From Callorhinus ursinus (Eukaryota; Chordata; Mammalia; Carnivora; Otariidae), in the NCBI RefSeq assembly GCF_003265705.1, contig NW_020312785.1, positions 129,957,898 to 130,021,897 of the forward strand: a stretch of 64,000 bases of DNA. The letters run 5' to 3'. The first letter of the stretch is position 1, and each line of letters opens with the position of its first letter. The notes beneath the pieces are model-generated. The model made no database searches, was not told where the DNA came from, and was given only the letters and a program-made list of their open reading frames with translations. Of the stretch, positions 44,480-56,587 are shown in pieces. A program made the position numbers and the translations under genes.

Positions 44480-45200
44480 CATTCTTTGAAAATAATAAAG
44501 CCGTAGTTTCTGTCTCAGGGACTTTGTATGTGCTATTCTTTCTGCCTGGTAGGCTCTTAAGTCTTCACAAGGCCAGCTTATTTTTAACTCAATGGTTACC
44601 CACCCAAAGAGAATTCTCTGACTGCTGCCCTTAAAGAGGCCATTAAACTCACTGGCATGGATTGATTTCAAAAATGAAAGCAATTTTTCTTCCCTTTCTG
44701 TGTCCAAACTTCTTAACTTTTCAGCTCCTCCCATCAAGAGGTGGAATCTTAAGATTTAATCTGGCCAGTTGAATGAAACTGAAGTTCTGCTGGAGGGTGA
44801 CAGCCCATGTGGAAGAGAGCCAAGTTGTCTCAGTGTGGATCAGTGTAGATCTCTATACATGTAAGAGACTCAAGCCAAGATCAGTAGAGCCATTGAGCCA
44901 ACATGCAGATGACCACTGATAAATGAGTGAGACTGGCTGGGTCTAGAAGAACTATCTAACTAGTCTGCAGCAATAATAAATGCTTGTCTTTTTAAGTCAC
45001 TGAATTTTGAAAGGATTGGTTACATAGTAATATCTAACTGGTATATTCATCACTTTATAGCTCTTATCACTATCTAAATTATCTTGTATATTTATTCATT
45101 TTTTGACTCTACCACTAAAAAGTAAGCTCTTAGGTGTTGGCCTCAACACCTAAATTAATATGTAATAATTGCTCAAGGAGTATTCATTAACTGGGTAGAT
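44480..45200 (+). mobile_element. L2, split by an MLT1 LTR
   Basis: Left part 44480-44690 (GGGACTTTGTATGTGCTATT, CTTTCTGCCTGGTAGGCTCT, AAGAGAATTCTCTGACTGC) and right part 45054-45200 (CTTATCACTATCTAAATTAT, TAAGCTCTTAGGTGTTGG, AATAATTGCTCAAGGAGTAT) read as one sense L2 3' end. The LTR sits between them. Confidence 0.72.
44691..45053 (+). mobile_element. MLT1-type LTR (MaLR)
   Basis: CCATCAAGAGGTGGAATCTT, GAAACTGAAGTTCTGCTGG, CTCAAGCCAAGATCAGTAGA, GCAGCAATAATAAATGCTTG, TTTTTAAGTCACTGAATTTT and TGGTTACATAGTAATATCTA are in MLT1 sense order, with an AATAAA polyadenylation signal. Inserted in an L2. Confidence 0.8.
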
Positions 45201-45224
45201 AAAAGGGAAGTAACATTCAAGCAC

Positions 45225-45345
45225 CACTGTGTATAAGGCACTTTATTTCTCTCTCTTATTTTAATCTTCCCAAGAGCCCTATGAAGAAGGTATTATTATT
45301 CCTAGTTTTCAAATGAAAAGTGAAAAAGTTAAGTAACATATATAA
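45225..45345 (-). mobile_element. MIR
   Basis: GCCCTATGAAGAAGGTATTA, TTCCTAGTTTTCAAATGAAA and GTGAAAAAGTTAAGTAACAT fit reverse MIR (CCCATTTTACAGATGAGGAAAC order). Confidence 0.65.
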
Positions 45346-46069
45346 GTGAAACAGTTATAAAAAAATCATAGTTTACTGCATGTATATGTAACATCCATGG
45401 ACTGATCAAACTGTTTATTGGCATTGGAAAACATACATTGTTCAGGAACACTCTAATATTTTCAGTTGCTATTAAGTAGTGTATAAATACAATAAATATC
45501 CTGTTCCAAAGATATTTAAAAACTAAATACTGTAAACAAAAAAGTGTCATAAATGCAAATTACTGTATGAACCAACACATTACATTTACTGACTCAATTA
45601 ACAAATGCATGTTTTGACATGTTAACTGTGTCCCCTGACAAGCAGTGCAACCCATAGTGGGCCTCAGAACTGCTGTGTTTTCTGTTAGAAGACACCGTCA
45701 CAGGGGAAGCTCTCAGAGTCCTTGTGTCTTGCTGAAGGGTGGAACCTCAGGGCTTCTCTGTTTCAGGCTAAATGCAGCTTCTCTCCTCTCATAGATGTGA
45801 ACCAGGAGGGTCAGGTCAAACCTTAGGAGTAAGAATAATCTCCGTCACACTTAAAGACCAATTTTCTGTAGCTTCATCGGGTATTGGAGTTGTGTAGAGT
45901 ATTTTAGAGACAGAAATGTAGCAGGTTATGGAGTCTTTTTTCTTTCTTTTCACATTGGTATATAATTTACACACTAAATTGAAGGCCCTTGAAAGATAGT
46001 TGCTATAACAAGAACAACAATCAAGGAATAAGCTGTTATGGGCCAGAGAGAGAACTGGGTTCTTGCATT
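45346..46069. other. Unassigned sequence
   Basis: No gene or clear repeat. Confidence 0.4.
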
Positions 46070-46200
46070 TGGGGATCTTGTTTAACCTTCACTAACATCC
46101 TGTCAAGCCTGCCATTGTAACTGTACATTTTATGCTGCAGTAAATGGAGGCTTAGAGAGGTTCTTTGGCCCAAGGTTACACAGCCCTGCCAGTATCGACC
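46070..46200 (-). mobile_element. MIR
   Basis: CCTTCACTAACATCCTGTCA, AAATGGAGGCTTAGAGAGGT and CCCAAGGTTACACAGCCCTG follow reverse MIR order. Confidence 0.7.
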
Positions 46201-47914
46201 TGATAATTCCTTCCTCTTTATCTCAAATGGGTACTGCAGAATTTGCAACACTTTTATATGGTTCTTCTCTGAAATACTCAAGTTCGTTTGACATCATCCT
46301 TCACTTTATGTACAGTTTTTGGAAAAAATATCCATCTGCAACAATAAAGGCATTTTCACTTTTATGATGGCTACTTACCATATGAATAATTGAATTTATA
46401 CAAATTTTGAGTTAGAATGCGTGTCTAGCAATATAGAATGTGAAATGTCATGCTAACAGAATAAATACTCATCAAAGGTAGCACCTTCAGAGGTGTTATC
46501 TACTAGAAAATGTCCCCTCTGGGGCAAAAACAATGCCCTCATTGGCTGTCATATGATTCTTACGTTCAAATAAATCTGACTCTGCTATATAGTTTTCATT
46601 TGAAGTTGTTTTATCCTATTTAAAAACATAGCCATTCATTTCTCAGTTTGCCCAGAAGGAAATAGGAAGCAAAGACAAATATAAAATCAACTAAACATTT
46701 TTGGGGGGCCATATGGTTATTTTCAATAAATATTTGGTTTGAAGAATGGGTAGCATTTGAATCCATTCTTATTTTTCCTTTAACTGCTTTTCCTCGCCAA
46801 GAGAGTAGAATTAAGCTTACTTGCTCATATTTACCCTCCAGCCCTGATGATTTCCTGGGTTATTTGCTATTTGTGGCTTTGATGGCATAGTCTGCAGCCC
46901 CAGGATGTACTGTTGCAGAGAAGAGAGCTAGGGTTTAAGTCAGTTTGATGTGAGTTTTCTGTTTCTCTAATTTAGTAAGTCATTAACCAAGAGTTTTTCC
47001 TGAGTAATTAGCTATTCTTTTGGTTTCTCTCTTGGTGATCACTACTGTTTTCCAGTGGCCATAGACCAAAGAATCATTTTATCTAAAAATAAGTAAGGAG
47101 AAAAATGAGTGTTGTCTGCATGTATCAGCTTCAAGAATGCCCCTTTCATGTCAATGGAATGTGGGTTGGAATGACTACAAGACTGAATCCAATTTTTGCT
47201 TGAATCCTGATAAAATCAAGCAAACTCTAAATATTTTAAACTAAAGAATTAGGGCAAGATGAAGAGAAATACATTGTGTGTTTTTGTGAAATCAGGTCAA
47301 AATGCAGCATTGTTGCAAACAAGGGGAGCAAATATGGACAAGTTGGCTTCACATGCCTCCAAGAAATTGTAAACATCAGTAACAGGGAGCCAGACAAACA
47401 GAGCAATTGGAACTATGGAAACATTGCTGTTCCTAAACAAACTCTGTGCAATTACAAGCCCAGAGAATACCCACAGAGCTCTCAAACAGGGTACCAAAGA
47501 AGGTGAGCCTACTAACTTCTAAGCAAGCAACAATAGGAAAGGAAAAACCCAGCTGGGTTGAGCTTGCCCTTCTCAGCGGGCACCAGAATAATACTGCTTG
47601 AAGAAAACAACATGAAGCCTGGAAGTCAGAGAGCCACAAATAAAAGCTGTATCATAGCAAGTAGTGGGGAAATGATATAGTCTTTATTTCTTAAAGAAAT
47701 TACTGTGTTTACAACATTATTAATGGTATGTATTATGTCAAAACAATCTCTGGCTTGTGGGTGCAGAAGTAGATGCTGTATCTGTGCATATGGTAAGATG
47801 TTCTCTAAAGCACTGGCATTTCTTGTTAGGCTAATACCTGCAGCTGAGGATTTACATGTACGCTTAGATGTGTGAGGCCATTTCAAGATGTTGCTGATTT
47901 CCTGAGTCCTAGAG
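46201..47914. other. Unassigned; weak exon-like frame at 47295-47501
   Basis: An open plus frame (47276-47506) ends beside AAG/GTGAGC at 47501/47502, a good donor-like site, and has an AG at 47293-47294 after a poor pyrimidine tract. The protein has no domain I know. I do not call it a gene. Confidence 0.3.
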
Positions 47915-47982
47915 CAGGGCTTCTCAAACTTTATAATACGCATGATACAATCACCTGGGAACTTGTTAAAATGCAAGTTCTG
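47915..47982 (+). mobile_element. hAT MER20-like fragment
   Basis: CAGGGCTTCTCAAACTTTAT, ATCACCTGGGAACTTGTTAA and AATGCAAGTTCTG match the MER20 group. It stops where the L1 5' region starts. Confidence 0.65.
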
Positions 47983-49127
47983 TGTGCCCTCTGCTGTTGT
48001 GTTTTGTCTGTTCTGTCTTTCAGACCAGAGGAGATGGTCTCATCTCCTCTGAGATGAGAGCCTTATCTTCAGAGGCTCTTCTCCTGCTGTGGGCAATGTT
48101 TGGTCCCTGGCCTGAATATGGTGAGTTCTAACTAGGTGTGCTCTGGTCTGCTTGTGGAATGAGACCTGACACCAACTCCACCAGAACTCAGGTCCTGAAA
48201 AACTCTCTGTTCTGCAGACATGGTGTGGGCAGGGGTTTGTGCTGGTCTTCTGGGGGAGAGTCTCACTGCACTGGGACTGAAGCAAGCTTGACTGAGAGGC
48301 GCAGTCCTGCCAGAGCACACGGTGTGGGACTTGGTGTAAGCAAGTTAATCAGCCAATGTCTGGGCTGTGCTGCTTCCCTCAGGTGGTTCTGTGTTTATGC
48401 TGAGGGGTGGGGGAGAGAAATGGTACCAACCAGCTCCTTTGTTCCCAGAGAGGCATCACCTTGAACACTGCCTCTCAGGGAAGCTCTCCAAAAAGAGTGA
48501 ATAATCTCCCTATTGTGTGCCCCAGATGTTCTTCAAATCACTGTTTCCATACTGTCTGCCCCCAGATTGTTTGCCTGCCTTCTCTTCAGTAGCAGTGCAG
48601 TGCCCTCCAGGCTCTATCCCAGTCAAGCCCACTGACCTTTAAAACTCCAGGCTTTAGGCCCCACTGGTTGCAAGAACTCGTAAAACATAGCCTCTCTCAT
48701 TTTCTAAGCCAATAGCTTTGCAGAAATGATCTCCTTGTGCATTCCCCTATGTGCTGCTCTGTCTAGACCATGGCTCTCTTCCCTCTGCAGCACTTGCAAC
48801 CCGTTTCTTGCCTAAAGTATGTCTCTGCACTTCCTACCTTCTTTGATGTGGCCTCTTCTTTCCCTTTAGTTGTGAAATTTTTTCCTGTCAGTCTTCAGGT
48901 CAGTTCTGGGATATGTAGGATGATTTGATAGTTATCTAGTTGGGTTCATGGGATGAGACCAGCCTAGGGTCCTCCTACTCCACCACATGCAGCACGCCCC
49001 TGAGACACCCCCTGAAGCACCAGGCCCTGGGCACTACATGACCTCTTCTTCTAAAGCTATTACTTTCAGGAGTAGGAGACATAACTGGCTTTTCTAACAC
49101 AGAGAAGAAGGCAGAGACTTAGACAAA

Positions 49128-50026
49128 ATGCCAAGATGGAGGAATTTCTCCCAAATGAGAGTAAGAAACAGATATAAGTAACATACCTGATGGAGAATTT
49201 AAAGAAACAATCAAAATGGTACTCACTGGGCTTTAGAAAAGAATAGAAGACATCAATGAGACTGTTACCACAGAGATAAAAGAGTTCAAAAAGAATCTGA
49301 GATGAAGAATGCAATAAACAAGATTGGAAACAGGCTTGATGCAATGAACAGCAGGCTAGAAGAAGCAGAGGAATGAATTAGTGATCTAGAAGACAAAATA
49401 ATGGAAAATAATGAAGCTGAACAGAAGAGAGAGAGAGGAATTATGCAACATGAGAACAGACTTAGGGAACTCAGTGACTCCATTAAAACATAATGACATT
49501 TGTATTATAGGAGTCCTAGAAGAAGAAGAGATAGTAAAGGGGGAAGAAAATTTATTTCAAGAGATAATAGAAGAAAATTTCCCTAATTTGGGGAAGAAAA
49601 CGGACATCCAAATCCAGGAGGCACAGAGAACTCCCATCAAAATCAACAAAAGCAAGCCAACACTGAAGCAGACCAACAGCAAGTCATATTGTAATTAAAT
49701 TTGCTAAATATAGTGATAAAGAAAAAAATCTTAAAAGCAGCAAGACAAAAGAAGGCCTTAACTTACAAGGGAAAACCCATAAAGGTAGTTGGATATTTCT
49801 CAACAGAAACTTGGCAAGCCAGAAGAGAGTGGCATGGTATGTTCAAGGTGCTGAATGGGAAAAACGTGCAGCCAAGAATACTCTATTCAGGAAAGCTGTC
49901 ATTCAGAATAGGAGAGATAGTTTCCTAGACAAGCAAAAACTAAAGGAGTTTGTGACCATGAAACTAGTCCTGCAAGAAATATTAAAGGGGACTCTGAGTG
50001 CAAAGAGGAGACCAAAACTGACATAG
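49128..50026 (+). pseudogene. L1 ORF1 remnant
   Basis: ATG at 49128 opens with ATGCCAAGATGGAGGAATTT, typical of older L1 ORF1. Later pieces are open in separate frames: 49411-49698 (IGVLEEEEIVKGEEN, NFPNLGKKTDIQIQEAQRTP) and 49701-49928 (YFSTETWQARREWHGMF, KNVQPRILYSGKLS), then 49811-50026 in another frame. RRM and C-terminal domains of the L1 RNA chaperone can be seen, but stops interrupt it. Confidence 0.88.
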
Positions 50027-50079
50027 ACAAGAATGGATCAGAGGAAATCTCCAGAAACAATGACAAAACAAGTAATAAA

Positions 50080-52009
50080 ATGGCACTAAATACATATCTA
50101 TCGATAATTACTAGAGTGTAAATGGACTAATCGTTTCAATCAAAAGACATAGAGTATCAGAATGGATTAAAAAAAAAGACTCATCTATATACTGCCTTCA
50201 AGAGATTCATTTTAGACCTGAAGACACCTGTAGATTGAAAGTGAGGGGGTGGAGAAACATTTGTCACTCAAATGGATGTCAAAAGAAAGCTGGAGTAGCA
50301 ACACTTATATTGGACAAACTAGACTTTAAAATAAAGACTGTAACAAGAGACACAGAAGAGAATTATATAATCATAAAGAGGACAACCCAACAAGAAAATA
50401 CAACAATTGTAAATATTTATGCACCAACATAGGAGCACCCAAATACATAAAACAGTTAATAACAAATATAAAGGAACTGATCAATAATAATAATACAATA
50501 ATATTAAGGGACATTAACACCCCACTTATATCGATGGGCAGATCTTTTAAACATAAAATAAACAAGGAAACAATGTCTTTGAATGACACACTGGACCAGA
50601 TGGACTTAACGGATATATTCAGAACATTCCATCCTAAAACAGCAGAATACAACAGCAGAATTCTTTTCAAGTTCACATAGAACATTCTCCAGAATAGATC
50701 ACATATTAGGTCACTAAACAGGCCTTAACAAATATAAAAAGATTGAAATGGTCCTATGCACCTTTCCTGACCACAACACTATGAAACTAGAAGTCAACCA
50801 CAAGAAAAAAATTGGGAAAGACCAAAATTACAAAGACATTAAACAACATGCTACTGAACAATGAATGGGTCAACCAGAAAATCAAAGAAGAGATTAAAAA
50901 AAAATACATGGAAGCAAATGAAAATGAAAACACAATGGTCCAAAATCTTTGGGGTGGAGCAAAAGTGGTCCTAAGAGGGAAGAAGAGAGCAATACAAGCC
51001 TACCTTAAGAAGCAAGAAAAATCTCAAATATGCAACGTAACTTTATACCTAAAAAGTGTTAGAAAAAAATAACAAAATCTAAAGCTGGCAGAAGGAAGGA
51101 ATTAATAAAGATTAGAGGAGAAACAAATGATAAATAGACTCTAAAAAATAATAGAACAGATCAATGATACCAGGAGCTAGTTCTTTGAAAAAATTAATAA
51201 AATTGATAAACTTCTATCCAGACTTATCAAAAAGAAAAGAGGAAGGACCCAAATAAATAAAATCACAATGAGAGAGGAGAAATAACAACCAACATCACAG
51301 AAATACAAACAATTGTAAGAGAACATTATGAAAAACTGTATGCTAACAAATTGGACAACCTGAGAAATGGATAAATTCTTAGGAACATATAAGCCACTAA
51401 AACTGAAACAGGAAGAAATAAAACAGTTGAACAGACCCGATAACCAGCAAAGAAACTGTATCAGTAATCAAAAATTCCCCAACAAACAAAAGTCCAGGGC
51501 CAGATGGCTTCATAGGCAAATTATACCAAACATTTAAAGAAGAGTTAATACCTATTCTTCTCAAACTATTCCAAAAAAATAGAAAAGAAAGGAAAACTTC
51601 CAAATTCATTCTATGAGGCCAGCATTACTGTGATACCAAAACCAGATAAAGACTCCACTAAAAAAGAGAACTACAGGCCAATATCCTGATGAACATGTAT
51701 GCAAAAATTCTCAATAAAATACTAGCAAACTGAATCCAATAATACACCAAAAAAATCATTCACCACGTTTAAGTGGGATTTATTCCTGGGTTGTAAAGGT
51801 GGTTTAATATTCACAAATCAATCAACGTGATACATCACATTAATAAAAGAAAGGATAAGAACCATATGATCATTTTAATAGATGTAGAGAGAGCATTTGA
51901 CAAAGTGCAACATCCATTCATGATAAAAACCCTCAACAAAGTAGGTTTAGAGGGAAAATACCTCAACATAATAAAGGCCATATCTGAAAAACCCATAGCT
52001 AATATCTAT
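50080..52009 (+). pseudogene. L1 ORF2 remnant (endonuclease and partial RT)
   Basis: Start at 50080 (ATGGCACTAAATACATATCT). Open pieces: 50235-50432 endonuclease (KVRGWRNICHSNGCQKKAG, VNIYAPT), 50812-51072 linker, and 51827-52078 early reverse transcriptase ([19 protein letters not shown]). It is cut before the catalytic FADD motif, so no polymerase is possible. Multiple stops. Confidence 0.88.
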
Positions 52010-52063
52010 CTAAACCCATATCATTCTATGATATTAGCTATGGGTTTTTCAGATATGGCCTTT
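51973..52063. repeat. Perfect 34-bp inverted repeat at L1 end
   Basis: The arm 51973-52006 (starts AAAGGCCATATCTGAAAAAC) is the exact reverse complement of 52030-52063 (ends TCAGATATGGCCTTT), separated by 23 bases. The left arm is L1 ORF2 sequence in its normal context; the right arm is an inverted copy followed by non-L1 DNA. Confidence 0.97.
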
Positions 52064-52368
52064 GATGTGATAGGATAAGATGGGGGACTTTAATTAGCAT
52101 CAAATGTGCCTATTGTAATATAAGATAGAAAAGCCTTGGGCTTATAAAAGACATTTTTTTTCATTGAGCATAGAAGTCACACAAAAGCAGAATTTGGTTA
52201 AATACTAGTATCTTTGTGTCAGAAGAGACCTCAGAAATCCAGAAGGTAAGCTTCTTGACTTCCTATCTAGTGCTGCTTCCACAGAGTCCAAAGGGTCCCC
52301 AGTTCATGTTCAGGACTAAATACATATCTATCAATAATTACTTTGAAAGCAAACTTTCTCCCATCAGG
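52064..52368. other. Unassigned, with a 28-base L1 shard
   Basis: Mostly unassigned. 52315-52342 repeats 27 of 28 bases of 50085-50112 (the ORF2 start). No gene. Confidence 0.6.
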
Positions 52369-52886
52369 TGTATTAGTTTCCTATGGCTGCTATAACCAAC
52401 GATCACAAACATGTTGTTTTAAAACAACAAAAATGTATCCTCTTACAGTTATGTAGGCTAGAATTCCAAAAATCCTTATTCCTGGACTGAAATCAAGGTG
52501 TCCACCTTGATGGAGGAGGGCCAGGCTCTCTCCAGAGGCTCTAGGGGAGAATTAATCCTTTGCCTCTTCCAGCCTCTGGTAGCAGCCATCATTCCTTGGT
52601 TTGTACGCACACCACTCCAGTCTTCAAAGCCAGTGTCTTCAAATTTCTCTCTTCCCTGTCTTCACATTGTTTTCTCTGTGTGACTGTGTGGCATCTACAT
52701 CTGTCTTTCTCTTACAAAGACACTTGGGAATGCCTTTAGGGACCACCCAGTTATCCACAATGGTCTCCTCACCTAAAGACCCTTAATCACAATTGCAAAG
52801 ACCCTTTTTTCCAAACAGGGTAACATTTACAGGCTCCAGGGATTAGGACCCAATATCTTTGGGGGTTTTTATTCAGCCTGTCACAC
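52369..52886 (-). mobile_element. MaLR-type LTR
   Basis: Starts TGTATTAGTTTCCTATGGCT, contains TTAAAACAACAAAAATGTAT, TGTTTTCTCTGTGTGACTG, GACACTTGGGAATGCC, CTAAAGACCCTTAATCAC and ends near ATTCAGCCTGTCACA. Reverse complement of a MaLR LTR, strongly diverged. Confidence 0.8.
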
Positions 52887-53224
52887 ACAGCCAACTACTG
52901 CATGACTCATCAGGTGTGCTCAGAAAGTTTACCGACATGGTAGGGCAGGATTGAGACAAGCAGTCCCAAGACAATTGTCAGCTGTAATACTGAGCCAGTC
53001 GTTCATGTAGCACTGGTATCAATGCCAATCAGTTTCTCAGATGCTCATGAAGACTCGCTCCATTTATAAGGCATGTATAGATGGCATTGTGGCAAAGGGA
53101 TTTAGGTTGTTGGGTACTATGTCTACACAGCTTGCCTCTTAGATCCCAGCTAAAGAACGGTGCCCTATCTTGCAAACCAAAAGCTCTTCCTGTAGGACAA
53201 GAAAAACCTTTGTTGTTATTTAAA
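52887..53224. other. Unassigned sequence
   Basis: No gene or clear repeat. Confidence 0.4.
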
Positions 53225-53420
53225 CTTTTTAAATGCTTATTTTGAAATAATCATAGGTACACATGAAATTGCAAAGAAATGTACCCAGAGACCTCTTGCA
53301 CTCAGCCTGCCCCAGTGTTAACATCTTGCATCACTATAGTCCAATATCAAAACCAGGAAATTGACATTGATATAATCCACATAGCTTATTCAGAAGATCC
53401 CTATTTTTACCTGATTAAAT
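53225..53420 (-). mobile_element. Ancient L1 3' end fragment
   Basis: GTACACATGAAATTGCAAAG, TACCCAGAGACCTCTTGCA, TTAACATCTTGCATCACTAT, AGTCCAATATCAAAACCAGG and ATAATCCACATAGCTTATTC match the reverse complement of an old L1M 3' end. Confidence 0.78.
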
Positions 53421-55664
53421 AATAGCAAAGGACTTTTTAATTTTTTATATTTATTTTAGAAATAAGTGGCCAGATACCACTATTACAGCCTGCCTGTTTC
53501 AGCACACATTCAAAGATGAAATGCATGCTTGGATTTAGAGGTATAGAAAAGCTCTCGCCAGGAGATGGCACCTTAAATGTATGTTATGAAGCTCATGAGC
53601 TAAGAAGCTGGTGCACTTGCTTCTCATTCCTGCTTCCCAGCGTTTAATTTGCTACAATATAGCAAGTAATGAAATAAATTTAAAGGCTCGAATCCAATAT
53701 TATATTCCACTTAGAGTTGTTTAGTTGTTTACATGTGTAGTTAGAGTTGTTACATGACAGGTTGTGATTTTCGTAGTGGAGCTTCATGAATTGTAATGAA
53801 TTGTAAAATATTTTTAGGGCAGGTTATTATTTTCTCTGAAAGGGATATTATACTTTCAGTGTTAAGGTCTATGTTCTTTTCTTTGTGTCACATTTTCTAC
53901 TTGTGGTGTTGTCAGCCTGAGGACAGAAGAAAGCATTCAGGAAGAAGGTAAAAATTCAGCACCTTCTCCATGAGGGGTCAAAAACAGGGGGGGACTTCTG
54001 GGGACCCAAGATAACAGAAGCTAAGTCCAAATCTCACCAAACATCCTCATAATTTCACAGATCAACAAGAAAAATAAGATTACATAAATCTAATGCCTTT
54101 GGCTGGACAAACTAACTCCACATTACCTGAGGGTGGAAAAACAGAAACTTTTCCTCAGGCTGGGTTAGAGGGCGAAGAGGTTCCTACTGTGTGAAAGACA
54201 AAAGAGGAGATTGAACTAAAATCATCACTAGAAAAAAGAAAGACCACAGGAAGTACAATAGGAAAAAAAAAAAACGGTCTTCAGTCTTGGTGGATCAGCA
54301 TACTGACCAAAGTAAAAGGGCTGGGAATGAGATGGGCCTCAGAAGACAGTCCTTCCAGAAAGGCAACACTTGTTGGGTATCCTTTGGAAACTGTGGGCAT
54401 GGGAAAACAAGACGGGTGGTGGGCCAGGGGAGAGATGTAAATTCTGTGAGGCAGAAGAAAACCCCCCAAATAAAACAGATACACGAGTCCTTCTCCTGAT
54501 ACCTTAGGCCCTCAAGAAGGGGGGAATCCTCTAAAGAGGGGCTCTGGAGCACATTATACCTCAGAGTAGTGCAGTGTGGAACCATGCTGGCACCTGAGGC
54601 AAAAAGAAATTTCAGCAATATTGATCCTGTCTATAAATTTTGATATTTTGATCATCATGGATTTTTATGTTCATTCTGATTTTTTTAAAATACTGCATTG
54701 AAATATTTATTTTGATTACTGAGTTTCTTGGTACCTCCTTAGATTGTATTCCTCCCTCACCTTCTGCTTCTTCTGGTCCTGCGTCTGGGGTCTCCTAAGC
54801 AGAGGCCTGGGCGCGGGGCCTGTCATCAAGTGCTGCTCTGGGGAAACGTACATTTCCAGACTTCCAGCTCTCTGCAAATGCTGGTGTAGTGCCTCTGGGA
54901 GCCCCCAAAATTATCTGAGAAAACTGTAGGTGCTGGCTGTTGGACAGGAGTGCCTACCAACAGATTAGGGGGAGGTGCCCAAGGGATCAGTGGAGATCTG
55001 GGGGCAGCACTCACATGATTTGCTACAGAGGCCATTTTCCAATATCGATCTTTAAACGCTCCTTAGCTCAATCCCCGCACCAACCTCACTGTCCTCACCG
55101 GCAGGAGTTCTCTTCACTCAATGGCCTGTGATACCAGTCACAGTGATAGACATTTTCTATCAACACGCTCACTCACAGGGTCCCCTGACCTGGAAGGAAT
55201 GGTTGTGCACAACGGATGGCTGGGGCAGGGCTGACAGAGGTGAGCCTCAGAAAACCAAACCCTGGTCTGTTCTTTCCAAGACTTCATTGGAACCACTGGC
55301 CTAGATGAGTTACCGATTCTTCTCTCTGCTCTGTCTTCATGGAGAGGATCTGGCAGGGTCAAGAGGATGAATCGGGCACAAATATAGGTCCATTACTGGA
55401 AAACACATTCAAAGTAAATAATGGACTGGAAGTAGGTAAAAGGCATAATCTTTGCATTTGGAAATTGTTATGTATTTTCTATACAAACTCTCTGTAGCTC
55501 TTCTCTGTAGGATAGAAGGCTATGAATCAGTGAGGATAACCAGTAAAAATCCCCTACCCTATGCACAACCACAGAATTTGAGGAGAAACAGGGATATTTT
55601 TTTCTAGGAGTAAAGGGTGCACTGGTATATGGCATACCTTTAGAAATGTGAAGAAAACGTGTGA
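53421..55664. other. Unassigned, GC-richer block 54720-55390
   Basis: No gene was supported. 54720-55390 is richer in GC and has overlapping frames on both strands (such as 54744-54929 and 55362-55138), none with a known domain. 53890-54640 is purine-rich on the plus strand. Could hold an unrecognised repeat or UTR. Confidence 0.4.
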
Positions 55665-56250
55665 ACCTTAACACATTTTCACAAAATTACCCATGTGGCC
55701 AGCACTTAGATCAAGAACTAACATCAAAAGCCCCCTAATACCCCCACCCAGTAAGCAGCCTCCCCAGCTAATCACTCTCCTGAAATCTAAGCCCATAGAT
55801 TATTAGCCTGGTTTTGTATATTATATAAATGAAGTGGAGCAATATGTACTCTATTATATCTGGCTTCTTTTGCACAAATATTAGGATTGTGATATTCATG
55901 TTGTTTGTGGCAATAATTTGTTTATTGTAATTGCTGTAAAATATTCCCTTTTGTGAATATACTCCAATTTATTTCACTATTTTACAGTTGTTGGACATTT
56001 GGGTTGTTTTTAGATTGGGGCTGTTAGTTTAATATGGCTGCTATGAACCTTCTTGTGCATGTACATTCCTGCCTTCTAGGACATGTCTGGGAACATATGA
56101 AGACATTCCTCGGGGTTATGGGGTAGGAATTAAGTTGATGTGTTTCACAGAGCTTTTTCTAAGTTTGTATGTTTTTGAGTAGAATTGTATACGTACAGCT
56201 CAGGAGACTGTTACTTGAAACAGGATGCCTCCTCCCATGGCATGAATACA
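55665..56250 (-). mobile_element. Ancient L1 3' end
   Basis: CACATTTTCACAAAATTACC, CATAGATTATTAGCCTGG, TCTGGCTTCTTTTGCACAAA, GTTGGACATTTGGGTTGTTT and ATGGCTGCTATGAACCTTC are the reverse complement of an old L1M 3' region. Coding capacity is gone. Confidence 0.78.
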
Positions 56251-56587
56251 TGACCATTATTGAACTTAAATTCCATTTTCAGGAGAGCATTTTCTAACAT
56301 GGTAACCCCTTCTGCTAGTCCAATTACAGTATATCCACAATATCTAACGTTTCTCTTATTAGGAACTTAAAATTATTAGTTCTCCTGTACATGGACACAT
56401 TAGGAATGCATTTTCAGAAGTGAGGGTGGGAGCATAGCAGAGTAGCTTCTAGTCTGTTTCTAACAGGCATGCAGGTAATCCCCAAATCTTATCTTCCTGC
56501 AGATACTAGAAATTGTGCTCACCTATTCAGACCTCTCCACTCTTCATATTTTTAAGCCAGTGTGAGGTCTGACATATCACACATCTT
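56251..56587. other. Unassigned sequence
   Basis: No gene or clear repeat. Confidence 0.4.

Larger units (their letters stand above)
47983..52063 (+). mobile_element. Older L1, 5'UTR to mid ORF2, ends in fold-back
   Basis: Plus-strand order is GC-richer 5' region (47983-49127), ORF1 (49128-50026), ORF2 start at 50080 and ORF2 to about 52009. The end is a perfect inverted repeat of 34 bp (51973-52006 and 52030-52063). The remaining reverse transcriptase, C-terminal part and 3'UTR are missing. It shows many stops and frameshifts, so it is older than the copy at 1-3469. Confidence 0.88.

Noticed and set aside
48138..48464. 108-codon plus frame upstream of L1 ORF1
   Set aside because: Lies in the L1 5' region and shows no known domain.
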